A stretch of 64,000 nucleotides of DNA from Megaustenia siamemsis. Its lineage: Eukaryota > Mollusca > Gastropoda > Stylommatophora > Ariophantidae. Positions within the stretch are counted from its first letter, which is position 1; the number at the start of each line of letters is the position of its first letter. The stretch spans positions 103,646,564 through 103,710,563 of the forward strand of contig JAVIAB010000092.1 in the NCBI GenBank assembly GCA_032433765.1, in the 5' to 3' direction. Shown here piece by piece: positions 12,300 to 22,415 of the stretch. A program made the position numbers and the translations under genes. Below the pieces are notes generated by a model. It saw nothing but the letters and a program-made list of their open reading frames with translations, ran no database searches and was not told the origin of the DNA.

Positions 12300-13397
12300 A
12301 TGCTTCCAAATGTGTTAGAGTGTAAGCGTGCACGTGTTGGAGTGTATATCTTTCGCTTTCTGTCTGTCAAATTTGTCTGCCGACAAGATGACCAGCACGG
12401 AATAAAACGACTAAAGCAAGTTGCAAGAACTGAAGGATGAAATCGGGCGATGGGAGTAGCGGATGAAAAAAATTCGTGTATAGTAACTATATGCAGTGTG
12501 GGAGTGGTACTTCATATTTGTAAATGCCTGTTGTGTGACTCTCCGTTATGGCTCTAGGACTCTAGGTTAATGCTTTATGCCTTCACACAGGTAACGCAAG
12601 TGATAGGACGCTTCAAGGTTTCAAGTTATGAACGTGTGTGAATGTTCCGCTCTAGTAAACACGGAGTTCACAAAAATAAAAGAGCTTCAAAGTTGGATCG
12701 AGTAAATCCAAAGTGGTAATGTAACAAAAAATAATTAATAACTATGTTTTTTTGTGATCGTTTATTGGAAAAGGACACTGTGATTGATAAGGGTCCAATT
12801 ATAAGAATTCTGGAGCTGAGAGTCAAGCTAGGTGTAATTAATGCAGAATAATCGAGTGAACATATCGAGTGTATGTATAACTAGCAAACTAGAAGAGCTA
12901 TCAGATGAATAGTTTGTGTTATTTGTGGAGAAGAATGAGAAAATGAGTGCTGCGAGGTATATTCCTTAAATGAGTGATCAATAATCAGACGATATTAGAA
13001 AGCAAAAAAAAAAAAAAACGTAAGCCTGATAAAATTATTGTAAAAGACATCCCCAGTCAGCAAAGACAATTCACAAAATAGATCTTATTCTACTTCTGAT
13101 ATCTTATTTCATAATTCAACATCGGTAAGTCCAACGAAAACAGCAACTCCGTAAAAGAAAATCGTCAGATAAACTATTAATTTGAACACACCTTTTATAC
13201 AGGTTTAGTTCAGTTGTTTATTGCAATTTCGTTGCTATTATTGTTGGATAATAATACACTATCTTTGATATTTGAATGTCGGTGGTAACATCTTTAGATT
13301 GGTGCATGAATCATGGTATAAGAGCCATAAATGTTTCACCGATCTGTAAATAATATATCTACACATTTATAGTAATGATTTTAAAACATGAATGAAA
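12300..13397. other. No gene seen
   Basis: Unremarkable AT-rich sequence without identifiable repeats, apart from an A run near 13005. Confidence 0.4.
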
Positions 13398-13649
13398 TAC
13401 CACTCCGGTGGTATAGAGTGGTCTAGAGGTAAGAAGTCAACCTCTTAATAGAAATGTCCGGGGTTTGAATTTTGCCAAAGACGATTTGAACTTTTTACCC
13501 CGAATCCGTGGTGTCTAATGTGGCTCTATTTTCGTCAGGTTGTGAGATCCGATGTCTAACCCTAACTCTCGGATAACCTCCAGGATTTCCCCTAGTGCAT
13601 CCACGCACGTTCAAAAACCTTAGGCAGCTAAAAGACACAAAGAGTAGGC
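13398..13649 (+). mobile_element. SINE-like repeat, left part, interrupted by the hAT element
   Basis: The head resembles a decayed tRNA: GGTATAGAGTGGTCTAGAGG could be an A box and GGGGTTTGAATTTTG a B box. The body runs into the hAT target site GAGTAGGC (13642-13649) and resumes at 16875. Its far end includes a segment of repeat X. Confidence 0.5.
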
Positions 13650-13664
13650 CATGGGCGGATCTAG
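13650..13664 (+). repeat. hAT left terminal inverted repeat
   Basis: CATGGGCGGATCTAG, directly after target copy GAGTAGGC. It differs from the right end only at position 4. Confidence 0.9.
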
Positions 13665-14130
13665 GGGGGGGGGGGCATTGCCCCCCCCCCCAAAAAAAAA
13701 AAACGTACTTCTTAGTACATTCATTAATAAAGTGAGAGCAACGTTTGTTTACTTATTATTATTATTTTTAAAGAAGAAAAGAGGTAATATAAAAAAAAAA
13801 TTCACAAATATATAGGTCTATTTATTCAATCTTTTGATATTGAAATCATGTCCACGGAAAAACAACTAAAAAAATACGATATTTTTTGTGTACGATTGTT
13901 CTTCTGTGAAGAAAATGTTAATTATTTATCGCTCTGGCGGTGCCAAAATTGCCGTGCTGATTTGATTTTATGACAGCACAAGGGACAAGGGAGTAGATAT
14001 GTTTAATGAGTTGTTTGCCGGTGTACATATATTTGTTATATATGCTGTAAAAAGGACTTCATTTAGTTGCGGACTACCTGTTTTATTTTAGTTGTTATTA
14101 ATGTCTAAAGGTTTTTAATATATTTTAAAA

Positions 14131-16632
14131 ATGAAACGAATTACAAATTTCTTTCAAAAAGTTTCAAAATCACACGAAACTGAAACTCGATCTGCTTTTA
14201 TGCTTCCTGATTTTACACCTACATCTAGGGTCGATATTAGTCCTAGTGAAACGAAGGATAAAAAAATTACTATTACATCAACAACTACTAATACAGTTAA
14301 CAGTGAGCCAGTTTCTGAAAGTGATCTCGTTTCCAACGCTAGTCTGCCTAATACTCGTACAATTACATTTATAAAAAGTGAAGGTGGTCCACTCAATAGT
14401 GATATTAATAATCAGTGTGAGACGGACTTGGGCAATTTAAATTATGGACCAGTGGCAGGACCCAGTATGGATATTAATAGTCAGTGTGAGATGGACTTGG
14501 GCGATTTAAATTCTGGACCAGTAAGGCCAGTCTTAAGATCTTACCCGCCTTCACTGTGTGGTAAAGTCAACCGTTCTTTTTCTAAAGCTTATTTTGAACA
14601 ATATCACTGGCTAGAATATAGTAAACGAAAAGATGCAGCATTTTGTTACGTTTGTCGTGTATTTGACAAATCTTTTGCATGTGAAGAAACATTTACTAAA
14701 TCTGGTTTTAGAAACTGGAAAAAATTAAAAGAAAAACTTGATAAACATGGAAAAAGTAAAAGTCATTTGTTATGCATGGAAAAATATGCAATGCATAAAT
14801 ATAGTAATGAAAAAGGAAGTGTCATGTCAATGATTTCAAAATCACATAAGACCGAAGTGGAAAAAAACAAAGAGTACATGGCGAAAGTTGTTGATGTTAT
14901 TATACTTCTTGGAAGACAGGGCATTGCGTTCAGAGGACATGATGAAAAGAAAGAATCTAATAGTAGGGGTAATTTCTTAGAGTTCTGCGAGGTGTTTGCT
15001 AAGTATGATAGTACATTTAAACAAAATTTTACAAAAAACATTTCATTTTGTAGCAAAACTATTGTGAATGAAGTGATTGACATAACTTCAGCTCTTCTTT
15101 TTGAGAAAATAGTTAAAGAGGTTAAAAGATGCGAGTTTTTTGCAATTATGGCTGATGAGGCAAGATGTCAGAAACAGCAACAATTGTCTCTCTGCGTTCG
15201 GTATGTTGACGATGAACTCACTCCACATGAAAGATTCCTTGGTTTCTATGATTGCTCAAGCAAACGAACAGCAATAGATTTAGCTGATTTGATAATGACT
15301 GTTCTTCGGAAGTTTAGTATTGAAGGATTATCAGTAATAGCGCAAACTTATGATGGTGCCGCAGTAATGTCTGGTGATGTTGGAGGGCTGCAAGCTAAAA
15401 TTAGAGAGTTTTATCCTGAAGCTGTTTACTTCCACTGTTATGCACATAAGGTTGCACTTATTGTAACAGACATTTGTAAAAACATAGAATCTTCAAGACT
15501 TTTATTCAATGCTTTGGAATCATTGTATGTACATTTTTCAAAACCGTCAAATCATGATGCTTTAAGAACGGTGTCAGGATTGTTACAGACAAAGCCTTTT
15601 GAAATAATTTCATTAAGTACAACTAGGTGGACATGCAGGTACCAGAATTGTAATCTGTTGATTAAACACTATGATAATGTAGTGGCAGCTTTAAAATTTG
15701 AAATTGACAGAAATGAAGACAAAGACTCCATAGAAGCCATTGGAATTTTGAAATCAATATCAACATTTAATTTCATTGTCAACCTGTTTGTTTTTCATGA
15801 AATCCTGTCTTATACCCACGTATTAAGTCTATGTATGCAGAATGCAAATGTCACTTTAGGACAGGCTGCAGAACTGATAACAAATACTATGCGGACAATA
15901 GTAGACAAGAGAACTGATGATGAATTTTCTAAGATTTGGAAGAATATTGAAGAATTTTCACTGAAACACGGCATATGCTTAGAAAGTCCTACTGTATGTA
16001 AGAAAAGAAAACATGAAGAAAGTGTGATTCTAAAAGACAGTTTTGTTCTCTCAACTGTTGGAAAACCCCTAGATGGCCCTGAAAGTGTGAGCAATAAAGA
16101 ATACTGGAAGATGAAAGTATATTTTGAAGTTATTGATGTCTTTGCAGCAAGGTTAAAGGAAAGATTTAGTGAAGAATCCTTACAACTCGCATGTGCTGTT
16201 GATGGGCTGTTTTGTTTGGATTATGAAAAGGCAACTCCATTTGTAAAGAAATATGCTGAGTGTTTAGGACTGAATGTTACTATCCTGAAAGCAGAAATAT
16301 CAATTGTCAAAACATTAATTAGGAGCAAAGAAGGGGAAGTTTCACAATTCAGCTTTAGCCACTTAAAAGAGGTAGTAAACAAGAACACTTACCCACATTT
16401 TCATAAAATTCTAAGGGCTGCTATAACCATACCAATAAGCTCATCAGCATGTGAAAGAAGTTTTTCTGCGATGAGCAGGATTAAGACTTGGCTGAGGTCA
16501 TCAATGACACAAGATAGACTTCGTAATTTGGCGGTGCTTCACATAGAAAAAACATTGCTTAAAAACACCATCACGAGTGAAGAAGTTATGCAGAAATTTG
16601 CAGAAAAGCCTAGACGAATTAAACTGATGTAA
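14131..16632 (+). CDS. hAT-family transposase, ZMYM1-like
   Basis: This 833-aa protein would excise and reinsert the element and probably acts as an oligomer in the nucleus. In order: a low-complexity Ser/Thr-rich N-terminus; a duplicated 18-residue segment (about 91-108 and 114-131); a TTF-type zinc finger region (about 137-215, FCYVC near 170-175); a central RNase H-fold with Asp342 (MADEA) and Asp408 (TYDGAAVMSG), then a HCYAHK motif near 435; the W of TTRWTCRY near 499; and a C-terminal hAT dimerisation region with Glu775 (SSACERSFSAMSRIKTWLR). This layout matches zinc finger MYM-type 1-like and DUF4371 proteins. The ATG at 14131 is the first in frame after a leader with stops. The frame has no internal stop and no intron is needed. 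It could be mistaken for a host ZMYM gene, but the TIRs and target duplication argue against that. Confidence 0.93.
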   Translation: MKRITNFFQKVSKSHETETRSAFMLPDFTPTSRVDISPSETKDKKITITSTTTNTVNSEPVSESDLVSNASLPNTRTITFIKSEGGPLNSDINNQCETDLGNLNYGPVAGPSMDINSQCEMDLGDLNSGPVRPVLRSYPPSLCGKVNRSFSKAYFEQYHWLEYSKRKDAAFCYVCRVFDKSFACEETFTKSGFRNWKKLKEKLDKHGKSKSHLLCMEKYAMHKYSNEKGSVMSMISKSHKTEVEKNKEYMAKVVDVIILLGRQGIAFRGHDEKKESNSRGNFLEFCEVFAKYDSTFKQNFTKNISFCSKTIVNEVIDITSALLFEKIVKEVKRCEFFAIMADEARCQKQQQLSLCVRYVDDELTPHERFLGFYDCSSKRTAIDLADLIMTVLRKFSIEGLSVIAQTYDGAAVMSGDVGGLQAKIREFYPEAVYFHCYAHKVALIVTDICKNIESSRLLFNALESLYVHFSKPSNHDALRTVSGLLQTKPFEIISLSTTRWTCRYQNCNLLIKHYDNVVAALKFEIDRNEDKDSIEAIGILKSISTFNFIVNLFVFHEILSYTHVLSLCMQNANVTLGQAAELITNTMRTIVDKRTDDEFSKIWKNIEEFSLKHGICLESPTVCKKRKHEESVILKDSFVLSTVGKPLDGPESVSNKEYWKMKVYFEVIDVFAARLKERFSEESLQLACAVDGLFCLDYEKATPFVKKYAECLGLNVTILKAEISIVKTLIRSKEGEVSQFSFSHLKEVVNKNTYPHFHKILRAAITIPISSSACERSFSAMSRIKTWLRSSMTQDRLRNLAVLHIEKTLLKNTITSEEVMQKFAEKPRRIKLM

Positions 16633-16859
16633 TTGGTGAGTACAGATTTTTTTTTTTTTGTGCCGTTTTAATTTTTATAAAATGCATATTTTATGCTGTA
16701 TACTTATTCCCGTTATTATTAGAAAAGTCAAATTGCGTCAAAGGTCTAATGACGATTATACACAAGTGACTCACACCCTTATTGCTGATAGCGCGAAGAT
16801 GTCTATGCAAACCTGAAACAAAACAGTAGGCCTATAGCAGTGCCCCCCAAATTTTAAGG

Positions 16860-16874
16860 CTAGATCCGCCTATG
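16860..16874 (-). repeat. hAT right terminal inverted repeat
   Basis: CTAGATCCGCCTATG, the inverted partner of 13650-13664, directly before target copy GAGTAGGC. Confidence 0.9.
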
Positions 16875-17036
16875 GAGTAGGCCAAAAATGGTTATTGCCC
16901 TGGGCAAAATTGTTAAGCAAAATCTATCCATGTTGAAGACGGATGTATCGGGCTGAAGGGCGGAGATATTGCGGCCCTGCCGTAAACTAGAGATGGCGCA
17001 TCCACGGCCATGTAACGAGTGAACGCTAAGAGGTGG
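16875..17036 (+). mobile_element. SINE-like repeat, right part, with X-related segment
   Basis: This continues the repeat at 13398-13649 after the hAT insertion. From about 16925 it matches X as seen at 58970-59080 (GTTGAAGACGGATGTATCGG, GGGCGGAGATATTGCGG). It ends where the 37-bp satellite begins. Confidence 0.5.
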
Positions 17037-18713
17037 AAGAATTATGATACGTACCGCTCTTTAAACTTGGCAAAAGAACTATGATACATACCGCTCTTTT
17101 TGACAAAAGAATTATGATACATACCGCTCTTTAAACTTGACAAAAGAACTATGATACATACCGCTCTTTAAACTTGGTAAAAGAACTATGATACATACCG
17201 CTCTTTAAACTTGACAAAAGAATTATGATACATACCGCTCTTTAAACTTGACAAAAGAACTATGATACATACCGCTCTTTAAACTTGACAAAAGAATTAT
17301 CATACATACCGCTCTTTAAACTTGGCAAAAGAACTATGATACATACCGCTCTTTAAACTTGACAAAAGAATTATGATACATACCGCTCTTTAAACTTGGC
17401 AAAAAAACTATGATACATACCGCTCTTTAAACTTGGAAACAGAATTATCATACATACCGCTCTTTAAACTTGGCAAAAAAACTATGATACATACCGCTCT
17501 TTAAACTTGACAAAAGAATTATGATACATACCGCTCTTTAAACTTGAGAAAAGAATTATCATACATACCGCTCTTTAAACTTGGCAACAGAAATATCATA
17601 CATACCGCTCTTTAAACTTGGCAACAGAATTATCATACATACCGCTCTTTAAACTTGAGAAAAGAATTATGATACATACCGCTCTTTAAACTTGAGAAAA
17701 GAATTATGATACATACCGCTCTTTAAACTTGAGAAAAGAATTATGATACATACCGCTCTTTAAACTTGACAAAAGAACTATTATACATACCGCTCTTTAA
17801 ACTTGGCAAAAGAACTATGATACGTACCGCTCTTTAAACTTGGCAAAAGAATTATGATACATACCGCTCTTTAAACTTGACAAAAGAACTATTATACATA
17901 CCGCTCTTTAAACTTGACAAAAGAATTATGATACATACCGCTCTTTAAACTTGACAAAAGAATTATCATACATACCGCTTTTTAAACTTGGCAAAAGAAC
18001 TATGATACATACCGCTCTTTAAACTTGACAAAAGAACTATGATACATACCGCTCTTTAAACTTGACAAAAGAATTATGATACATACCGCTCTTTAAACTT
18101 GACAAAAGAACTATGATACATACCGCTCTTTAAACTTGGCAAAAGAACTATGATACATACCGCTCTTTAAACTTGACAAAAGAATTATCATACATACCGC
18201 TCTTTAAACTTGGCAAAAGAACTATGATACATACCGCTCTTTAAACTTGACAAAAGAATTATGATACATACCGCTCTTTAAACTTGGCAAAAAAACTATG
18301 ATACATACCGCTCTTTAAACTTGGAAACAGAATTATCATACATACCGCTCTTTAAACTTGGCAAAAAAACTATGATACATACCGCTCTTTAAACTTGACA
18401 AAAGAATTATGATACATACCGCTCTTTAAACTTGAGAAAAGAATTATCATACATACCGCTCTTTAAACTTGGCAACAGAATTATCATACATACCGCTCTT
18501 TAAACTTGGCAACAGAATTATCATACATACCGCTCTTTAAACTTGAGAAAAGAATTATGATACATACCGCTCTTTAAACTTGAGAAAAGAATTATGATAC
18601 ATACCGCTCTTTAAACTTGAGAAAAGAATTATGATACATACCGCTCTTTAAACTTGACAAAAGAACTATTATACATACCGCTCTTTAAACTTGGCAAAAG
18701 AACTATGATACAT
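17037..18713. repeat. 37-bp satellite array, main block (~45 monomers)
   Basis: Near-perfect head-to-tail copies of a 37-bp unit with core ATACATACCGCTCTTTAAAC. Variable positions (C/T before TATGAT, G/C in ATGATAC or ATCATAC, GACAAAAG/GGCAAAAG/GAGAAAAG/GGCAACAG) define monomer types. One early monomer, near 17095, lacks four bases. The type order repeats at 888 bp, which is 24 monomers (for example TTGGAAAC at 17433 and 18321). Confidence 0.97.
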
Positions 18714-20114
18714 CTATCTATCTATCTATTGACCTTTCGAGCCGTAACCGGCCCATAGGGCGTAGACCAAGATACACCTTCTCCTATATGAATTTTTGTT
18801 CTAGCAGTTTTCTTTTAAAGATATTTTATCAAATCTCGCCATCTGTCTCTGTTCTGTGCAAGCAGTTCTATCTCATTGAGGGAGCCGATTCCTGCTGCTC
18901 TTGCCTCTCTCATCAATGTTCTTCTCAGTGTCTCCCTGGGTCTTCCTCTTTTTCTTTTACCTGTTGTTTCCCATATGAGGGCTTGCTTTGCTATTCGATT
19001 ATTATCTCTTCTCATCACATGTCCAACGTATGACCATCGTCTTTTCTTTATTACTGAAGATATTAGTGGTTGATTGGCGATTTCTCTAATTTCCTCGTTT
19101 GTTTTGAATTCGTTCCATTCTATACCAAGTATTTTCCTTAGACATTTATTTTCGAATGCGTTCAACTTTGTTTCTATATCTCTTGTTGTTTTCCAGCTTT
19201 CACACGCATACGTAAGGGTTGATAGTACATTTGATTTGAATAGCCTAAGTTTTGTGTTTGTGCTAATGAGTTTTGATTTCCACAACTTTTCAAGGCTTCT
19301 GAAAGACATTGCTGCTTTAGCCAGTCTGATTCTAATTTCTTTGCTCGTATCCCCTTCTCGATCAATGTGACTTCCAAGATAGATGAAGTGATCGATCTCT
19401 TCTACTGGTTTGTTTTCCATGTATATTTTGTCACTTGTTGGAATTAAACTTTTCATGACTTTAGTCTTTTCATGATTGACCTCAAGCCCAATTTTGCTGG
19501 CTATTGATGATAGTTCATTTGTGTTTTCCTGCATCGTTTTTATCTGATTGCTGATGAGAACTATGTCATCAGCAAAGTCCAGGTCCTCCAAATGGTCTCC
19601 TTGTATCCATTCGATGCCTTTATTACCAGTGCAGCATTTCTTCATTATGAAGTCCATAACAATTCCAAATAACAAGGGCGATAAAATACATCCTTGTTTA
19701 ACCCCAGTTTCTATTGGGAAACATTCGCTCAGTCCTTCCTCTGTTCGAACTGCACATGTGTAACCATCATACATGTCTTTGATAATATTTATGATTTTTG
19801 ATGGTAAGCCATATTGCTTCAGAATTTTCCACAAAGAATCTCTATGAATACTATCAAATGCTTTTTTGAAGTCGATGAAGTTAAGTACAAAAGGTTTTTG
19901 CTTTTCAATGTGTTCCTCCAATATAAGTCGTAGAGTGAAAATGTGGTCAAGACAGCTTCTCCCTTTTCTAAACCCAGCCTGTTCTTCACGCATTACTGTA
20001 TCTATTGAATCCTTTATTCTATTTAGGATGATTTTACAGAATAATTTTGAGGCAACTGACAAAAGTGTCACGCCTCTCCAATTGTTACAATCTCTAAGAT
20101 TGCCCTTTTTTGGG
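18714..20114 (-). mobile_element. L-F LINE inserted in the 37-bp satellite
   Basis: A 1401-bp non-LTR retrotransposon copy, 5'-truncated inside the reverse transcriptase and ending in an AGAT-type tail (ATCT repeats at 18714-18728 on the plus strand). The same satellite stretch TATGATACAT occurs on both sides (18704-18713 and 20115-20124), as expected for a target duplication. Confidence 0.92.
18815..20114 (-). pseudogene. L-F reverse transcriptase, C-terminal ~430 aa, open frame
   Basis: This is the C-terminal part of a LINE ORF2-type protein, which copies its RNA into the genome at a nick. The frame is uninterrupted from the truncated 5' end and is extended by chance into the satellite to 20182. 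Reverse transcriptase blocks are visible: FRKGRSCLDH, domain A FIDFKKAFDS, domain B GVKQGCILSPLLF and domain C FADDIVLIS, which keeps the catalytic Asp pair. The distal part has TYACESWK, YVGHVMRRD, GKRKRGRPRETLRR and AQNRDRWRDL. The endonuclease domain is missing, so the copy cannot move alone. The open frame and clean flanks suggest a recent insertion. The RTE-like clade assignment is tentative. Confidence 0.88.
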
Positions 20115-20259
20115 TATGATACATACCGCTCTTTAAACTTGACAAAAGAACTATGATACGTACCGCTCTTTAAACTTGACAAAAGAACTATGATACATAC
20201 CGCTCTTTAAACTTGGCAAAAGAATTATGATACGTACCGCTCTTTAAACTTGGCAAAAG
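20115..20259. repeat. 37-bp satellite, right remainder (~4 monomers)
   Basis: The same monomer and phase as 17037-18713. It is separated from the main block only by the L-F insertion. Confidence 0.95.
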
Positions 20260-20872
20260 CCATCATGCAGGTAACATTGAAATGGCGAAGGAGATTTGGA
20301 AAAAAAACAAACAGAAGAAAAAATGGGAAGATAGGTTACTGACTTAGTTAAAACACAATTAACAGTCACAGAGAGAGGGAATGTAAGTGCAGCTCTCAAT
20401 GTTATTACAAAGACCCTGAGGGTTTACAGGATAGCAAGGAAGGAAAGAAAGAGGAAAGTTCAAACATAGATACATCAATATTAAATTTAAAAAAGTTTAA
20501 TTGCATTTCTTGTAATCTGCTTATGTAAACTGTTTACAGTTTTTCTATTTTTTTTTTCATTCTCAGAGGCTTCTCTGAAGTTTTAGTGCTGTCAGTTAGA
20601 AACAAAAATAATTACTAGGTTTTTAACATTTTTCCTGTCGTCGCTAGTCAAACACAGAAATCCAAAAATTTTAATAATATCGTCCAAAAAATAAGACTAC
20701 TAAAATTTTGTTGGAAAGGCTGTAGGTAAAAAATATTCTGTTGACTCCTTAGTAATATGATTGATATAGTGTTAGTGCCCAGATTTTTAAACAACCCGCC
20801 GTATTTATTTATTATTTTATATTTATTTATTAATATTTATATTTACAACAATATTTTTATAAGGATGTGATC
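20260..20872. other. No gene seen
   Basis: AT-rich unique-looking sequence without recognisable elements. Confidence 0.4.
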
Positions 20873-21010
20873 GGTTTCACGCCAGGTCGCTCTGCTTTAA
20901 GAAAAAAACCAGTACTATATAGAGCTGGGTTGGCCTAGGACCCGTAGATAGGAATTGAACGCGACATCTTATTCTTAGTTGACTAGCCACTGAGCTACCA
21001 CGATTCCCAA
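20873..21010 (-). mobile_element. Diverged tRNA-headed SINE relic
   Basis: The reverse complement begins GGGAATCGTGGTAGCTCAG, an S1-like head with an A box (TAGCTCAGTGGCTAG) and a weak B box (CGTTCAATTCC). The body then resembles S1 only loosely. Probably an older or sister subfamily. Confidence 0.55.
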
Positions 21011-22180
21011 TTTTTGTTGTGTTCGACAATTATAATGCGGCTTATAATTCAAGCCCATTAAAAACACGTAAATGCTAATATTTACACTTATATATAATAA
21101 TAATGTAAGACATACATTTTTCCTTTGATTCTTTTGTGTATTGTTAAGTGTGGCTACGCGGGCTTTTGATCGTTTGTGTCATGTTCAATTCCTAGATTCA
21201 GCGATTATTTACGGACTGATAAGACACCAAACTTTTTATAATGGTCACTAGCTATTTGTATGGGAAGTAAGGACAGCCAGACGTGTGATCTCATCACTCA
21301 AGAATGTGCTATTATTTAAGAATAAAACACATTTACTTACACTATTTCTATATATCGTACACATAACCTTGCGTGGAGGGTTCCTTTACTCTAACAAGTG
21401 ACTTCATCAAGTTCAGTATTGACATCTATTCAAAAGCCTTCATTATTTTTCACGATGGTTTATTGTTTTACCTAGTTGATGATTTTCATTTTTTCTATAA
21501 AGGAATTAATTTTTTTTTTAAATAAAGAAACGTTACTACATGACTAAGAAGAAAAATCAATCACTAGATGGATAAAAAAAATCAAAGGTCGACTACATCA
21601 ATAGGGTCTAGCACTACCAAGCAATAAACTGCACTTGGATCAAACTACAAACACCTTCGCACAACTGCAGCAGGGAACCAAAGAAGCGACAGTAACTTTT
21701 ATAGTCAACTGTTAGCGGTACCAGACATGACTGTAATTATTATTGATGTTGTAAGAGAACTGTCTGAGAACAGTGCATATTTACTTGGAAGAGTATCCAG
21801 AAGATAATGAAACATCACCCAGTCTAGACTAAGGATTCTCAACCCTTTTCGAGTCTTTCACTTTTGTATTATACAGCTCGGCTTCACTATTACTTATTTC
21901 TATAAAAATAATGTTGATAACCCATGCATTTCTTTTATCTCCGTCTGCGCGTTGGTGTTCTAAATTAATTCTAGTCGACCCATGTCACTGTAAATTAATA
22001 ATGAACGCTCCATTACTCTACATACGAGTATTTATTCTGATCCCAGTATATCAATATATTCTGATCGCGTCAATGCCCTATCGCTTTATTATCACTACTG
22101 AAGACAATAATAACAGATGAATAAATAGTTATTATTGGAGATTCTCTAAGGTAAGATAAGCACAATATATACAAGAACGT

Positions 22181-22187
<7 letters not shown>
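21011..22187. other. No gene seen
   Basis: No repeat or gene recognised. Confidence 0.4.

Positions 22188-22251
<64 letters not shown>
22188..22251. repeat. (TA)n microsatellite
   Basis: About 64 bases of uninterrupted TA. Confidence 0.97.
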
Positions 22252-22253
<2 letters not shown>

Positions 22254-22337
22254 TTGAAAAAAAATCAACTAACAAGAAACAATAGAAACGTCAATAAATA
22301 AATATGAATTATTTGTGATGCAACTAGTAATGGCTGT

Positions 22338-22415
22338 CTCCTAGGTCTGCACGGTTCGGATGATCTAGTTGCTTACTTAAGATCATCCGTTTACGAGTTA
22401 TTAGGACCTAAGGAG
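22338..22415. repeat. Fold-back element with two nested stems
   Basis: The inner stem CGGATGATCT (22357-22366) pairs perfectly with AGATCATCCG (22380-22389) around a 13-base loop. An outer near-perfect stem pairs CTCCTAGGTC (22338-22347) with GACCTAAGGAG (22405-22415). It could be the core of a small inverted-repeat transposon or a structured RNA; nothing decides which. Confidence 0.6.

Larger units (their letters stand above)
13650..16874 (+). mobile_element. Complete hAT DNA transposon
   Basis: This is a 3225-bp element with 15-bp terminal inverted repeats (CATGGGCGGATCTAG on the left; CATAGGCGGATCTAG is the complement of the right end, one mismatch). It is flanked by a perfect 8-bp target duplication, GAGTAGGC (13642-13649 and 16875-16882), the length expected for hAT. 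A single long frame, 14131-16632, encodes the transposase. About 480 bases of leader include G, C and A homopolymer runs near 13665-13703; about 240 bases follow the stop. Nothing structural is visibly missing. Confidence 0.95.

Noticed and set aside
14131..16632. A host ZMYM1-like gene
   Set aside because: The frame is bounded by inverted repeats and an 8-bp target duplication, which identify a transposon gene.
17037..18713. CRISPR array
   Set aside because: Monomers are contiguous with no unique spacers, and the context is eukaryotic.
18815..20182. A 455-aa protein starting at the Met at 20182
   Set aside because: Its first ~23 residues come from the satellite; the retrotransposon-coded part begins only at 20114.
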